Made by a program: the position numbers and the translations under genes. Of a stretch of DNA of 32,548 bases, positions 14,120 through 21,509 are shown in pieces; position 1 is the stretch's first letter; each line of letters opens with the position of its first letter. The notes under the pieces were generated by a model that saw only the letters and a program-made list of their open reading frames with translations, ran no database searches and had not been told where the DNA came from. Source of the stretch: a virus; the IMG/VR virus record IMGVR_UViG_3300046471_000232, positions 1 to 32,548 of that record; one strand, 5' to 3'.

Positions 14120-14965
14120 ATGGCAAAGAAAGTATCGAAATGGTTTCGAATCGGCGTTGAGGGTGATACCTGCGACGGCCGCAATATTGAGGCAAGCGAC
14201 ATTCAGCAAATGGCCGCAGCGTTTGATCCGCGCGTCTACGGTTGCCGCATCAATCTGGAGCACATCAGAGGCTTATTACCCAGCGGTGACTTTAAGCGTC
14301 TCGGTGATGTCGTCGAACTGAAAGGCGAGAAAATTGATGATGATTCAGCCCTGAAAGGTAAGTGGGCGCTGTTTGCCAAAATCACCCCGACTGACGAGCT
14401 GGCCGCAATGGTCAAAGCGGGGCAGAAAATTTATACCTCCATGGAAATTCGCCCGAATTTCGCCAACACCGGTAAAGCGTATCTGGTCGGTCTGGCCGTG
14501 ACTGATGACCCCGCCAGCCTTGGAACGGAAATGCTCGAATTCAGCGCCCGCGCTAAGGTCAACCCGTTCGCCGGTAAGAAAGACCAGCCGGATGATTTGT
14601 TCTCCGTGGCCACCATTGCCGAGCTGGATTTCGAAGACCTGCCCGACAACCTGCTTACCAACCTGACGGAAAAGATCAAAGGGATGTTCAGCACCAAACA
14701 GACCAGCGATGACGCCCGTTTTTCTGACGTGCAGGGTGCGATCACGGTCGTGGCCGAGGAATTACAAATCGCCGGTGAAACCACCGCAAAACGCTTCTCT
14801 GAACTGGAGCAGGAAATTACCGCGCTGAAAGGGCAGGTAAAAACCAGCGATGCAGCGCTTACCTCATTAAAAACCTCCCTCGACAGCACCGAAAGTTTCA
14901 AACAACCGAAACGCCCGGTCTCTCCGGGTGGCAACGGTGAAAGCACCTTTTTGACGAACTGCTAA
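14120..14965 (+). CDS. O: Capsid scaffold and protease gpO
   Basis: Internal scaffold that also cleaves the major capsid, scaffold and portal proteins during maturation. 281 aa (P2: 284). The N-terminal serine protease keeps the P2 catalytic residues at identical numbers: D19 (GDTCDG), H48 (NLEHIRG) and S107 (YTSMEIRP). The C-terminal half is helical (AITVVAEELQIAGETTAKRF, SELEQEITALKGQVKTSDAA), the scaffolding part. It is the first gene of the rightward capsid operon O-N-M-L. Confidence 0.97.
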   Translation: MAKKVSKWFRIGVEGDTCDGRNIEASDIQQMAAAFDPRVYGCRINLEHIRGLLPSGDFKRLGDVVELKGEKIDDDSALKGKWALFAKITPTDELAAMVKAGQKIYTSMEIRPNFANTGKAYLVGLAVTDDPASLGTEMLEFSARAKVNPFAGKKDQPDDLFSVATIAELDFEDLPDNLLTNLTEKIKGMFSTKQTSDDARFSDVQGAITVVAEELQIAGETTAKRFSELEQEITALKGQVKTSDAALTSLKTSLDSTESFKQPKRPVSPGGNGESTFLTNC

Positions 14966-15008
14966 CCGGCGGCGTTCCCCTTTATTCCTGATAAACAGTG
15001 AGAGAAAC

Positions 15009-16109
15009 ATGCGTAAGAACACCCGTTTTAAATTTAATGCCTACCTGTCCCGTCTGGCCGAACTCAACGGCGTTGATGTGGAGGATTTGAGTAAAAAATT
15101 CAGCGTTGAACCCTCCGTGACGCAGACGCTTATCACCACCGTGCAGGAGTCCTCTGAATTTCTGAGTCGCATCAATATGGTGCCGGTGGATGAACAGGAA
15201 GGTGAAAAAATCGGCCTTGGCGTGACCGGTTCTATTGCCAGTACCACGGATACCGACGGTGGCAGCGAGCGTAAAACCGCAGATTTTCAGGCGCTGGCTT
15301 CACGCAAATATAAGTGCGAGCAGGTCAATTTCGATTTCCATATCCGCTACAACACCCTCGATTTGTGGGCGCGTTATCAGGACTTCCAGACCCGTCTGCG
15401 CGATGCAATCGCCAAACGTCAGGCACTGGATTACATCATGGCCGGTTTCAATGGCGTAAGCCGCGCGGAAACGTCTGACCGCAGCAAGTTCCAGATGTTG
15501 CAGGACGTGGCTGTCGGCTGGCTGCAAAAGCTGCGTAACGAAGCCGCCGAGCGCGTGATGGATAAAGTCACCGATGACACCGGCGCGGTGGTTTCCGACA
15601 CCGTGCGCATCGGTGTGAAGGGCGATTTCGAAAATATTGACGCTGCGGTCATGAACGCCACCGATTTTCTGCTGGACGCGTGGCATTCAGAAGACCCCGG
15701 ACTGGTAGTGATTTGCGGTCGTAAAATGCTTTCCGATAAGTATTTCCCGCTGATTAACAAATCGCAGGAAAACAGCGAAAAACTGGCCGGTGACATTATC
15801 GTCAGCCAGAAACGCATCGGTAATTTGCCTGCGGTGCGTGTGCCTTACTTCCCGGACAATGCCCTGCTGATCACACGTCTGGATAACCTGTCTATCTACA
15901 TCATGGACAGCTCACACCGTCGCCATATCGAAGAAGTGGCTCGCCGTGACCGCATCGAAAACTACGAATCCCTGAAAATTGACTTTGTGGTCGAAGACTA
16001 CGGTTGCGCGGCGATGATTGAAAACATCGAGCTCGGCGATTTCACCCCTGAAAAAAACGAACCGGCCTCATCACCGGCGACCGAAACCCAACCTGAAACC
16101 GAGGCATAA
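15009..16109 (+). CDS. N: Major capsid protein gpN
   Basis: Forms the icosahedral shell, HK97 fold in P2. 366 aa (P2: 357), beginning MRKNTRFKFNAYLSRLAELN. The N-terminal stretch that gpO removes in P2 (about 31 residues) is present. Family segments include FLSRINMVPVDEQEGEKIGL and FHIRYNTLDLWARYQDFQ. The extra length is a C-terminal tail rich in Glu, Pro and Thr (NEPASSPATETQPETEA) that looks disordered. The gene follows O and precedes M by 3 bases. Confidence 0.97.
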   Translation: MRKNTRFKFNAYLSRLAELNGVDVEDLSKKFSVEPSVTQTLITTVQESSEFLSRINMVPVDEQEGEKIGLGVTGSIASTTDTDGGSERKTADFQALASRKYKCEQVNFDFHIRYNTLDLWARYQDFQTRLRDAIAKRQALDYIMAGFNGVSRAETSDRSKFQMLQDVAVGWLQKLRNEAAERVMDKVTDDTGAVVSDTVRIGVKGDFENIDAAVMNATDFLLDAWHSEDPGLVVICGRKMLSDKYFPLINKSQENSEKLAGDIIVSQKRIGNLPAVRVPYFPDNALLITRLDNLSIYIMDSSHRRHIEEVARRDRIENYESLKIDFVVEDYGCAAMIENIELGDFTPEKNEPASSPATETQPETEA

Positions 16110-16112
16110 CCC

Positions 16113-16859
16113 ATGCTGAGTCCCGCACAGCGTCACATGATGCGGGTCTCTGCTGAAAAAGCCTCATCGCAGCGGGTCAGTGATCCGCTGCGTTCAGCAC
16201 TGCCATACGGTCAGATGCTGATGAAGCTGCGCGGAGATCGCCAGATACTCAAATCCATTTATTCCGTTGAAGACAAAGCCCGACGCAAGCGCGACATGTT
16301 GCCAGCCTATGCGCCGTGGATTGCCGGTGTGCTGGCCAGCGATGCCGGAAATCAGGATGACGTCCTGATGACGATGTTGCAGTGGTCACTCGATGCGGGG
16401 GACATTCGCGGCTCGTTCGACATGGCGCGCTATGCGCTAAAACACGGTCTCAGTGTGCCGAATAACAAGCGCCCGACGCCGTATTTATTTGCCGAAGATG
16501 TTGCGCTGGCCGCGATGCGGGCCCGCAGTGCCGGGCAGGCCGTCAGCGCTGATGACCTGCTGACCGTTATTGATATGACCCTCCCGCACGACATGCCGGA
16601 TCCGGTGCGCGCCAGGCTGCACAAAATTACCGGTCTGGTACTGCGCGACAACGGTCAGCCCGAACAGGCGCTTGTTCAGCTAAAACGCGCGATGCAGCTT
16701 GATAGCGTTGCCGGTGTGAAAAAAGACATAGAGCAACTGGAGAGAGCACTGCGGCCAGCGGTGGTGGTGGCGAAGCCTGATGCCGCCCCGCGCAAAACCA
16801 AGCCTAAAGCCACCCCGGCTAAGCGTGGCCGCCCGCGTAAGGCAAAGCCCAGTTGTTAA
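16113..16859 (+). CDS. M: Terminase small subunit gpM
   Basis: Partner of gpP; in P2 the M subunit carries the endonuclease that cuts cos. 248 aa against 247 in P2. It starts MLSPAQRHMMRVSAEKAS and has the helical central part typical of the family (DDVLMTMLQWSLDAGDIRGS). The C-terminal 40 residues are strongly basic (PRKTKPKATPAKRGRPRKAK) with an AT-hook-like RGRP core, suited to binding DNA. Confidence 0.96.
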   Translation: MLSPAQRHMMRVSAEKASSQRVSDPLRSALPYGQMLMKLRGDRQILKSIYSVEDKARRKRDMLPAYAPWIAGVLASDAGNQDDVLMTMLQWSLDAGDIRGSFDMARYALKHGLSVPNNKRPTPYLFAEDVALAAMRARSAGQAVSADDLLTVIDMTLPHDMPDPVRARLHKITGLVLRDNGQPEQALVQLKRAMQLDSVAGVKKDIEQLERALRPAVVVAKPDAAPRKTKPKATPAKRGRPRKAKPSC

Positions 16860-16954
16860 CAGAAAGCGCCCCGCGCCGGACGGCACGCAGGCCGATGCAG
16901 GTTTTTACCTCGTCTGACGCCTGCGTCCACCGTCCACCTATTTGAGGTTTGAAC

Positions 16955-17449
16955 ATGGATATTGTCATGACCGCAGCAGCGGCGAGCTCCACCGTAGTGA
17001 TCCCCCCTGAGCAGGCGGTCATTCCCGTTATCACCAATACGTTCTTTTTCCCGGACGTTGACCCAAAACTGGTGAGCGAACGTATCCGCCTCGGCCACGT
17101 GGTGACGGATGAACGCCTGCGCGCCGCGATTAAGTCCGCAATGGCCGAGGTCAACGCCGAGCTTTATCTCTTCCGGGAGGCGCAGATCGAGGCAGGATTT
17201 AAAACGCTGGCGGATGTGCCCGCTGAAGCGCTCGACGGGGAAAGCGTGAAGTGTTTCCACTACCTGAGTGCAGTCTGTGCGATGACCACCGCCGTGATTT
17301 ATGAGCGTTACCGCAGCTATGACGCCAGCGCGAAGGGTGACAAAAAGGCCGATGCGCTGGAGGTGTCGGTAGATGACCAGTGGCGTGACATGCGTTGGCA
17401 TTTGTCCCGGTTACAGGGGCACGCGCGCGGCATGGTGAGCCAGCTCTGA
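16955..17449 (+). CDS. L: Head completion protein gpL
   Basis: Neck protein that binds the portal after packaging and prepares the head for the tail. 164 aa (P2: 169). Typical segments are TNTFFFPDVDPKLVSERIRL and the conserved DDQWRDMRWHLSRLQG near the end. GAGG lies 7 bases before the ATG at 16955; an in-frame TTG just upstream is less likely. Its stop overlaps the start of X by one base. Confidence 0.94.
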   Translation: MDIVMTAAAASSTVVIPPEQAVIPVITNTFFFPDVDPKLVSERIRLGHVVTDERLRAAIKSAMAEVNAELYLFREAQIEAGFKTLADVPAEALDGESVKCFHYLSAVCAMTTAVIYERYRSYDASAKGDKKADALEVSVDDQWRDMRWHLSRLQGHARGMVSQL

Positions 17450-17652
17450 TGAAAGTCATCGCACAGCAGGGCGACACGCTCGACGCCCTGTGTTTTCGCT
17501 ACTACGGGCGAACCGGGGGCGTCGTTGAGACGGTACTGACCGCGAATCCCGGTCTGGCTGAATTAGGCGAAGTCCTGCCGCACGGCACCGCCGTGATTTT
17601 GCCAGACGTTGATACCGCCTCCACTTCTGAAACCGTCCAGCTATGGGACTGA
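17449..17652 (+). CDS. X: Tail protein gpX, LysM-like
   Basis: 67 aa, the exact length of P2 gpX, an essential tail protein. MKVIAQQGDTLDALCFRYYG followed by NPGLAELGEVLPHGTAVILP is a LysM-like fold (GDTL...YG...NPGL...G...LP), as in the tail protein X family. The start overlaps the stop of L as TGATG. Confidence 0.95.
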   Translation: MKVIAQQGDTLDALCFRYYGRTGGVVETVLTANPGLAELGEVLPHGTAVILPDVDTASTSETVQLWD

Positions 17653-17654
17653 CG

Positions 17655-17864
17655 ATGGAAAAAATATCTTCAATGTTTGCCTATGGGCTCGCGGCATTGC
17701 TGGCTTTTATCGGCGCGCTGACGCCGCAGGATTTCGCCTTTCTGGTGGGGGCTGCGGTGGCCGTGGGGACGTTTTTCGTTAACTGGTACTACCGGCGCAA
17801 AAGCTACAAGTTGCTGGAGCGTAACGGCCTGAGCCAGAGGGTTTTCGATGAACTCAATCGTTAA
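17655..17864 (+). CDS. Holin, S21 pinholin-like, possible dual start
   Basis: Small inner-membrane protein that triggers lysis. 69 aa from MEKISSMFAYGLAALLAFIG, with two hydrophobic segments (about 8-20 and 27-44) and a basic tail (YYRRKSYKLLERNG). It does not look like P2 gpY (93 aa, three TM); size, topology and start resemble the phage 21 pinholin (MDKISTGIAYG from memory). An in-frame ATG at 17643 gives MGLTMEKIS, recalling the two starts MKSMDK of S21 that make antiholin and holin; the downstream ATG has GGGA 6 bases away, the upstream one no ribosome site. Pairing with a SAR endolysin next door fits a pinholin. Confidence 0.85.
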   Translation: MEKISSMFAYGLAALLAFIGALTPQDFAFLVGAAVAVGTFFVNWYYRRKSYKLLERNGLSQRVFDELNR

Positions 17865-18357
17865 ACGTTGCAGTGTGGCCGTCGTGTTGGCACTCGCCGC
17901 GCTGATGCCAGATCACCGGTTTGTCAAAACCTCCGACGAGGGGCTGGCCATTATTGCCAACCTCGAAGGGTGCCGCCTGAATCCGTACCAGTGCAGTGCC
18001 GGAGTCTGGACATCTGGCATCGGCCACACTGCGGGGGTGAAGCCCACGCAGAACATCACGGAGCAGGACGCCGCCCGTAATCTGATCGCTGACATCATCA
18101 TGACGGAGCGCGCCGTGAATAAATGCATGCCGGTGACCATGCCGCAGCCGGTGTATGACGCCGTGATCAGTCTGGCGTTTAACGTCGGCACGGGAGCGGC
18201 ATGTAAATCCACGCTGGCCTATTTCATCAGGCACGGTGAATGGTCGCAAGCCTGCCAGCAGCTCCCCCGCTGGGTGTATGTCAATGGCGTGTGGAATAAG
18301 GGACTCAACAACCGCCGGGCGGTTGAGCTGAAACACTGCATGAAGGGGGTGCCATGA
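17848..18357 (+). CDS. SAR endolysin, P1 Lyz/T4-lysozyme family
   Basis: GH24 muramidase of 169 aa that cleaves the glycan strands of peptidoglycan. A weakly hydrophobic N-terminal signal-anchor-release segment (about 8-20, CSVAVVLALAALM) is secreted by Sec and held in the membrane until the pinholin collapses the potential. The catalytic triad spacing E-8-C-5-T is exact: E40, C49, T55 in EGCRLNPYQCSAGVWT. Cysteines at 8 (in the SAR), 42 and 49 match the arrangement of P1 Lyz, where disulfide isomerisation frees the active-site Cys. P2 K is a different enzyme use of the same slot. It overlaps the holin gene by 17 bases, with GAGGG before the ATG. Confidence 0.93.
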   Translation: MNSIVKRCSVAVVLALAALMPDHRFVKTSDEGLAIIANLEGCRLNPYQCSAGVWTSGIGHTAGVKPTQNITEQDAARNLIADIIMTERAVNKCMPVTMPQPVYDAVISLAFNVGTGAACKSTLAYFIRHGEWSQACQQLPRWVYVNGVWNKGLNNRRAVELKHCMKGVP

Positions 18358-18758
18358 AATACATCATCACGGTGTTAGTGCTGACCCTCGCGGGTGCGCT
18401 CTTTGCGTGGCGGGGAGCAAATCAGAAAGTGGCAGCGGCAAACCAGCACATTCAGCAATTAACAACGACGCTGGAAGCCAGCGCGCTGGCCATCAGTGAA
18501 CTGAAAGCCAGCGGTCAGCGTAATGAGCGTGCGCTGGTTGTACTCCGTCAGCAGGTTAATGCGGCGGGTGTGCTGGCCGCGCGTCGGAATCAGACGATCA
18601 CGAGGTTACTCAATGAAAATGAAGCACTGCGCGGCTGGTTTCAGTCTCCTTTGCCTGATGACATTATCCGGCTGCACACCCGTCCCGCGTTCGACAAACC
18701 CGGCGATTATTTACGTTGGCTGTCCGAAAGTCAGCAGTTGTCCGATGCCGGGAAGTAA
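18354..18758 (+). CDS. lysB: i-spanin LysB
   Basis: Inner-membrane spanin subunit that, with LysC, fuses the inner and outer membranes in the last step of lysis. 134 aa (P2 LysB: 141). One N-terminal TM helix (3-18, YIITVLVLTLAGALFA), then a periplasmic coiled coil (about 25-85, rich in Gln, Ala and Leu). The end SPLPDDIIRLHTRP is common to these proteins. The start overlaps the endolysin stop as ATGA. Confidence 0.93.
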   Translation: MKYIITVLVLTLAGALFAWRGANQKVAAANQHIQQLTTTLEASALAISELKASGQRNERALVVLRQQVNAAGVLAARRNQTITRLLNENEALRGWFQSPLPDDIIRLHTRPAFDKPGDYLRWLSESQQLSDAGK

Positions 18759-18903
18759 CCCGAAAACCAACGGTGATTTAAGCGAAGACAATCGCCAACT
18801 GGAGAGCGCGCTGGTGAACTGTGCGCTGCAAGTCGAGACCGTTAAACAGTGTCAGGAGTCCCACGATGTTGAAGCCCGCCAGCCTGAAAAACGCGATCTT
18901 TAA
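18613..18903 (+). CDS. lysC: o-spanin LysC, nested in lysB
   Basis: Outer-membrane lipoprotein spanin in a different frame, starting inside lysB and running into the start of R. 96 aa from MKMKHCAAGFSLLCLMTLSG. The lipobox LSGC puts the lipidated cysteine at 21. Pro/Cys-rich segments follow (GCPKVSSCPMPGSNPKTNGD), the same layout as P2 LysC, with NGDL and several C residues. The nested arrangement itself is strong support. The first internal ATG pair at 18613 is favoured because it puts the signal peptide at the N-terminus. Confidence 0.9.
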   Translation: MKMKHCAAGFSLLCLMTLSGCTPVPRSTNPAIIYVGCPKVSSCPMPGSNPKTNGDLSEDNRQLESALVNCALQVETVKQCQESHDVEARQPEKRDL

Positions 18904-19333
18904 GTCCGTTCCGTTGCTGCGTGATAACCCGGACATGCTGCACATGTTTGTTGATGGCGGCACGATTAATGCCACGCTGGCCACGTCGTTATCGTTTGAG
19001 AACCGCTACACGCTGGATATTGTCGTCACGGATTACACCGGGGATTTAAACCTGCTGATTGTGCCGGTTAACGTGTGGCTGCGGGAGCATCAGCCGGACA
19101 TCATGACCACAGAGGAAGGGAAAAAACGCGGCTTCACCTACGTAGCAGATATTAATAACGACGACAGCAAAGACGTGCGCATGAGCCTGCAACTGACCGA
19201 GCGCACCATCGTCAAAGAAGCTGACCGCAGGCTAACGGTTACACCACTGGATGAGCCTCCGCTGCCGGTGCCGGTACACCGGCCAATAGAGCTGTATGTG
19301 CATGGCAAGCTGGTGAGCCAATGGGATGAATGA
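18866..19333 (+). CDS. R: Tail completion protein gpR
   Basis: Tail completion protein, 155 aa, the length I recall for P2 gpR. It starts MLKPASLKNAIFKSVPLL and keeps SFENRYTLDIVVTDYTGDLN, VWLREHQPDIMTTEEG and ELYVHGKLVSQWDE, almost unchanged from P2. It overlaps the end of lysC by 38 bases and the start of S by 8. Confidence 0.96.
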   Translation: MLKPASLKNAIFKSVPLLRDNPDMLHMFVDGGTINATLATSLSFENRYTLDIVVTDYTGDLNLLIVPVNVWLREHQPDIMTTEEGKKRGFTYVADINNDDSKDVRMSLQLTERTIVKEADRRLTVTPLDEPPLPVPVHRPIELYVHGKLVSQWDE

Positions 19334-19778
19334 GCTCAAGCCCTTTGACGATAAGCTTGCCGGATTGCTGGCCAGCCTGTCTCCCGCTGGCCGTCGTAAG
19401 ATGGCCGCAGAGATTGCTAAAAAGCTGCGAGCCAGCCAGCAGCAGCGCATTAAGCAACAAAAGGCACCGGACGGAACGCCATACGCTAAGCGAAAGCGTC
19501 AGCCGGTCAGGGGTAAAAAGGGCAGAGTAAAGCGGGAAATGTTCGCCAAGTTGCGCACGGCGCGATACCTCAAGACGAAAGGCAGCAGTGAGGCTGCGGT
19601 GGTCGAATTTGCAGGCAAGGTTCAGCGGATTGCACGAATCCATCAGGAAGGTTTACCGGATAGACCGAACAAATATAGCCAAAGTGTTAAATATGAAACG
19701 CGTCAACTGTTGGGATTCAATTATTCTAGCTATAGAGAAATAGAAAACATTATAGTTTCAAGACTATTGGAAACGTGA
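19326..19778 (+). CDS. S: Tail completion protein gpS with altered 3' end
   Basis: Acts with gpR in finishing the tail for head joining. 150 aa, equal to P2 gpS. Residues 1-110 are close to P2 (LSPAGRRKMAAEIAKKLRAS, PVRGKKGRVKREMFAKLRT). From about residue 115 (NKYSQSVKYE) the codons become AT-rich and the last 20 residues (SSYREIENIIVSRLLET) differ from P2 while keeping the length. This change lies against the AT-rich cargo gene that follows, suggesting recombination inside the end of S. Confidence 0.94.
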   Translation: MNELKPFDDKLAGLLASLSPAGRRKMAAEIAKKLRASQQQRIKQQKAPDGTPYAKRKRQPVRGKKGRVKREMFAKLRTARYLKTKGSSEAAVVEFAGKVQRIARIHQEGLPDRPNKYSQSVKYETRQLLGFNYSSYREIENIIVSRLLET

Positions 19779-19869
19779 ATTCATACGGTTTCGTTTATTT
19801 ATTTTTTTCTGCTAAGTTTTAATTGCATCTGTTTTGATGTGACTAAACATATAAAAGGTAGAGGCCAAT

Positions 19870-20367
19870 ATGAATACTCTTAAGATTGTATTTATAAGTT
19901 TTCCTTTTGTTTTTTCTGGCTGTGCACACTTTGATTTTGACAAGTACTCTGATAATAGTAAGCCGGGTATAGTTTACTTTAATCCCAAACCTTACTTTCT
20001 TCTTTCAATTGATGCTAAATGTAGTTCAGTTGGGACTGTTGTAATGATGCCAGATGAGAAGATGGTTATTAGGCCGGTGTCAGGAATTGGTAATTCTGAT
20101 TTGTCCGTCAAGTTTTCACAAGGTTTTATAACTGAGTTGGGGCAAAAAAATGATACCCAGACACCAACTACAATAGCTGCTATAACCGATCTTGCAGTCA
20201 AGGCAGCAGCATTGTCTGCAACATTGTTTAGTAACAACATTCCGTTATCAAATGAAAAGGAAACGAAAGCATCACAAGAGAACACGGTTTGCACTCCTAA
20301 ATCATTCCTTTATCCATTTGAAAATGGTATTCCAGATAAAAGTAAACGTATAGAGTTTAAAATTTAA
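19870..20367 (+). CDS. Putative lipoprotein, cargo between S and V
   Basis: Unrecognised 165-aa protein with a lipoprotein signal peptide: MNTLKIVFISFPFVFSGC, where C18 follows an FSG lipobox. After processing D/F-rich residues (AHFDFDKYSDN) lead into a beta-rich body (KPGIVYFNPKPYFLLSIDAK) and a low-complexity Thr/Ala segment (TPTTIAAITDLAVKAAALSA). Two further cysteines (about 51 and 142) could pair in the periplasm. GAGG lies 5 bases before the ATG. The gene is AT-rich, unlike its neighbours, and fills the slot where P2 has orf30, so it is horizontally acquired. A role in surface change or exclusion of other phages is a guess from location and lipidation. Confidence 0.82.
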   Translation: MNTLKIVFISFPFVFSGCAHFDFDKYSDNSKPGIVYFNPKPYFLLSIDAKCSSVGTVVMMPDEKMVIRPVSGIGNSDLSVKFSQGFITELGQKNDTQTPTTIAAITDLAVKAAALSATLFSNNIPLSNEKETKASQENTVCTPKSFLYPFENGIPDKSKRIEFKI

Positions 20368-20387
20368 AATATTAATGATGTGACAGA

Positions 20388-20402
20388 CCCTTTAAATAAG
20401 GG
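20388..20402 (+). terminator. Weak terminator after the lipoprotein gene
   Basis: CCCTT-taaat-AAGGG followed by TTAATAATATT, 21 bases after the stop codon. The stem is short and the T tract broken, so it may terminate only partly. Confidence 0.45.
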
Positions 20403-20462
20403 TTAATAATATTACCTTGATCATTGTTTGTTGTATGAGTAACCATATTACGTTATCTCATT

Positions 20463-20484
20463 GCCGCCGGAGTCCTCCGGCGGC
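20463..20484. repeat. GC-rich hairpin just upstream of V
   Basis: GCCGCCGGAG-tc-CTCCGGCGGC is a perfect 10-bp stem ending 11 bases before the V start codon. The bases between (ATCCTTTCCTC) hold no purine-rich ribosome site; the only GGAG is inside the stem. It may be the end of the S operon or a structure that governs V translation. Confidence 0.75.
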
Positions 20485-20495
20485 ATCCTTTCCTC

Positions 20496-21137
20496 ATGAA
20501 TACACTCGAAACGCTTTCCGAACTTGCGCGCGCCGTGCGCGACATTATCCGCATTGGCGTAGTTGCCGAAGTGAATACAACGCAGGGTGTCTGCCGCGTC
20601 CAGTCCGGGGAACTTGTGACGGACTGGCTGCACTGGCTGACGTCCCGCGCCGGTAGTTCGCGGAGTTGGTGGGCCCCCTCCGTGGGTGAGCAGGTTCTGC
20701 TTTTATCACTGGGCGGTGAACTTGATACCGGGTTTGTTTTGCCGGGGATTTACAGCGATGACTTTCCCGCACCGTCCGTATCCGCAGAGGCTTATCACGT
20801 CAGGTTTTCTGACGGCGCTCAATTCCAGTATGAACCGGCCAGCGGTGCGCTGACGGTGAGAGGCATACAGACCGCTGATGTATCTGCCACAAAATCTATT
20901 CAGGCTACCGCCCCTAATGTGACGGTGACGGCCAGCGGGAAAATCACGCTCGATACGCCGGAGGTGGTGTGTACCAACAAACTGACCACTGGCTCATTAG
21001 AGGTGAAAAAAGGCGGGGCGATGAAAGGCAATATTGCACACAGCGGCGGCGCGTTTACCTCCAACGGTGTGCAGGTAGATACCCATACACACGGTGGCGT
21101 TCAGACCGGCGGCGGAAATACCGGTAAACCGAATTGA
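20496..21137 (+). CDS. V: Baseplate spike gpV
   Basis: Trimeric membrane-piercing spike at the tail tip. 213 aa (P2: 211). It starts MNTLETLSELARAVRDIIR as P2 does, with an OB domain (WWAPSVGEQVLLLSLGGELD) and beta-helix repeats (ITLDTPEVVCTNKLTTGSLE). The C-terminal tip has HTHTHGG, the histidine motif that holds an iron atom in P2 V. The start matches P2 although no ribosome site is visible; the hairpin just upstream may be relevant. Confidence 0.96.
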   Translation: MNTLETLSELARAVRDIIRIGVVAEVNTTQGVCRVQSGELVTDWLHWLTSRAGSSRSWWAPSVGEQVLLLSLGGELDTGFVLPGIYSDDFPAPSVSAEAYHVRFSDGAQFQYEPASGALTVRGIQTADVSATKSIQATAPNVTVTASGKITLDTPEVVCTNKLTTGSLEVKKGGAMKGNIAHSGGAFTSNGVQVDTHTHGGVQTGGGNTGKPN

Positions 21138-21154
21138 TAGCTGAGGTTTTGATA

Positions 21155-21505
21155 ATGAGTAATGCGAGGTATCTCGGCATGTCCCGCCATTCCGGACGCG
21201 CGGTTGAGGACATGGAGCACATCAACCAGTCGGTGAGCGATATTCTGAGAACGCCGATAGGTTCGCGCGTTATGCGCCGAAATTATGGCTCATTGCTTTC
21301 CGAACTGACTGACCAGCCGCAAAACGCCGCGCTTCGCCTGCAAATTATGGCCGCGTGTTATTCCGCGATCCTCAAGTGGGAGCCGCGCATCAGTCTGACG
21401 GGCATCACCTTTAATTCGACTTTTGACGGCGCGATGGTGGTCAATATCACGGGTAACCGAACCGATACCCCCGGCAGTTTCTCCTCTTCCATCTCACTGA
21501 GTTAA
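21155..21505 (+). CDS. W: Baseplate wedge protein gpW
   Basis: 116-aa gp25-like baseplate protein (P2: 115). Conserved stretches are SVSDILRTPIGSRVMRRNYG (about 26-45) and LRLQIMAACYSAILKWEPRI. The start at 21155 follows GAGG at 8 bases; an in-frame start 21 bases upstream has none. It is next to J in the P2 order. Confidence 0.95.
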   Translation: MSNARYLGMSRHSGRAVEDMEHINQSVSDILRTPIGSRVMRRNYGSLLSELTDQPQNAALRLQIMAACYSAILKWEPRISLTGITFNSTFDGAMVVNITGNRTDTPGSFSSSISLS

Positions 21506-21509
21506 CACT

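Noticed and set aside
16856-17401. Minus-strand 181-aa reading frame over L
   Set aside because: Shadow of gene L, with His/Arg/Gly-rich low-information sequence and no ribosome site.
19812-19869. Promoter for the lipoprotein gene
   Set aside because: The stretch is AT-rich and offers several weak hexamers (TTGCAT, CATATA), but none with a convincing pair and spacing; expression by read-through from S is equally possible.
20428-20434. TTGTTGT before V as an Ogr half-site
   Set aside because: It lacks the CAAC partner, and no promoter at the right distance was found; a 7-base match alone is not enough.
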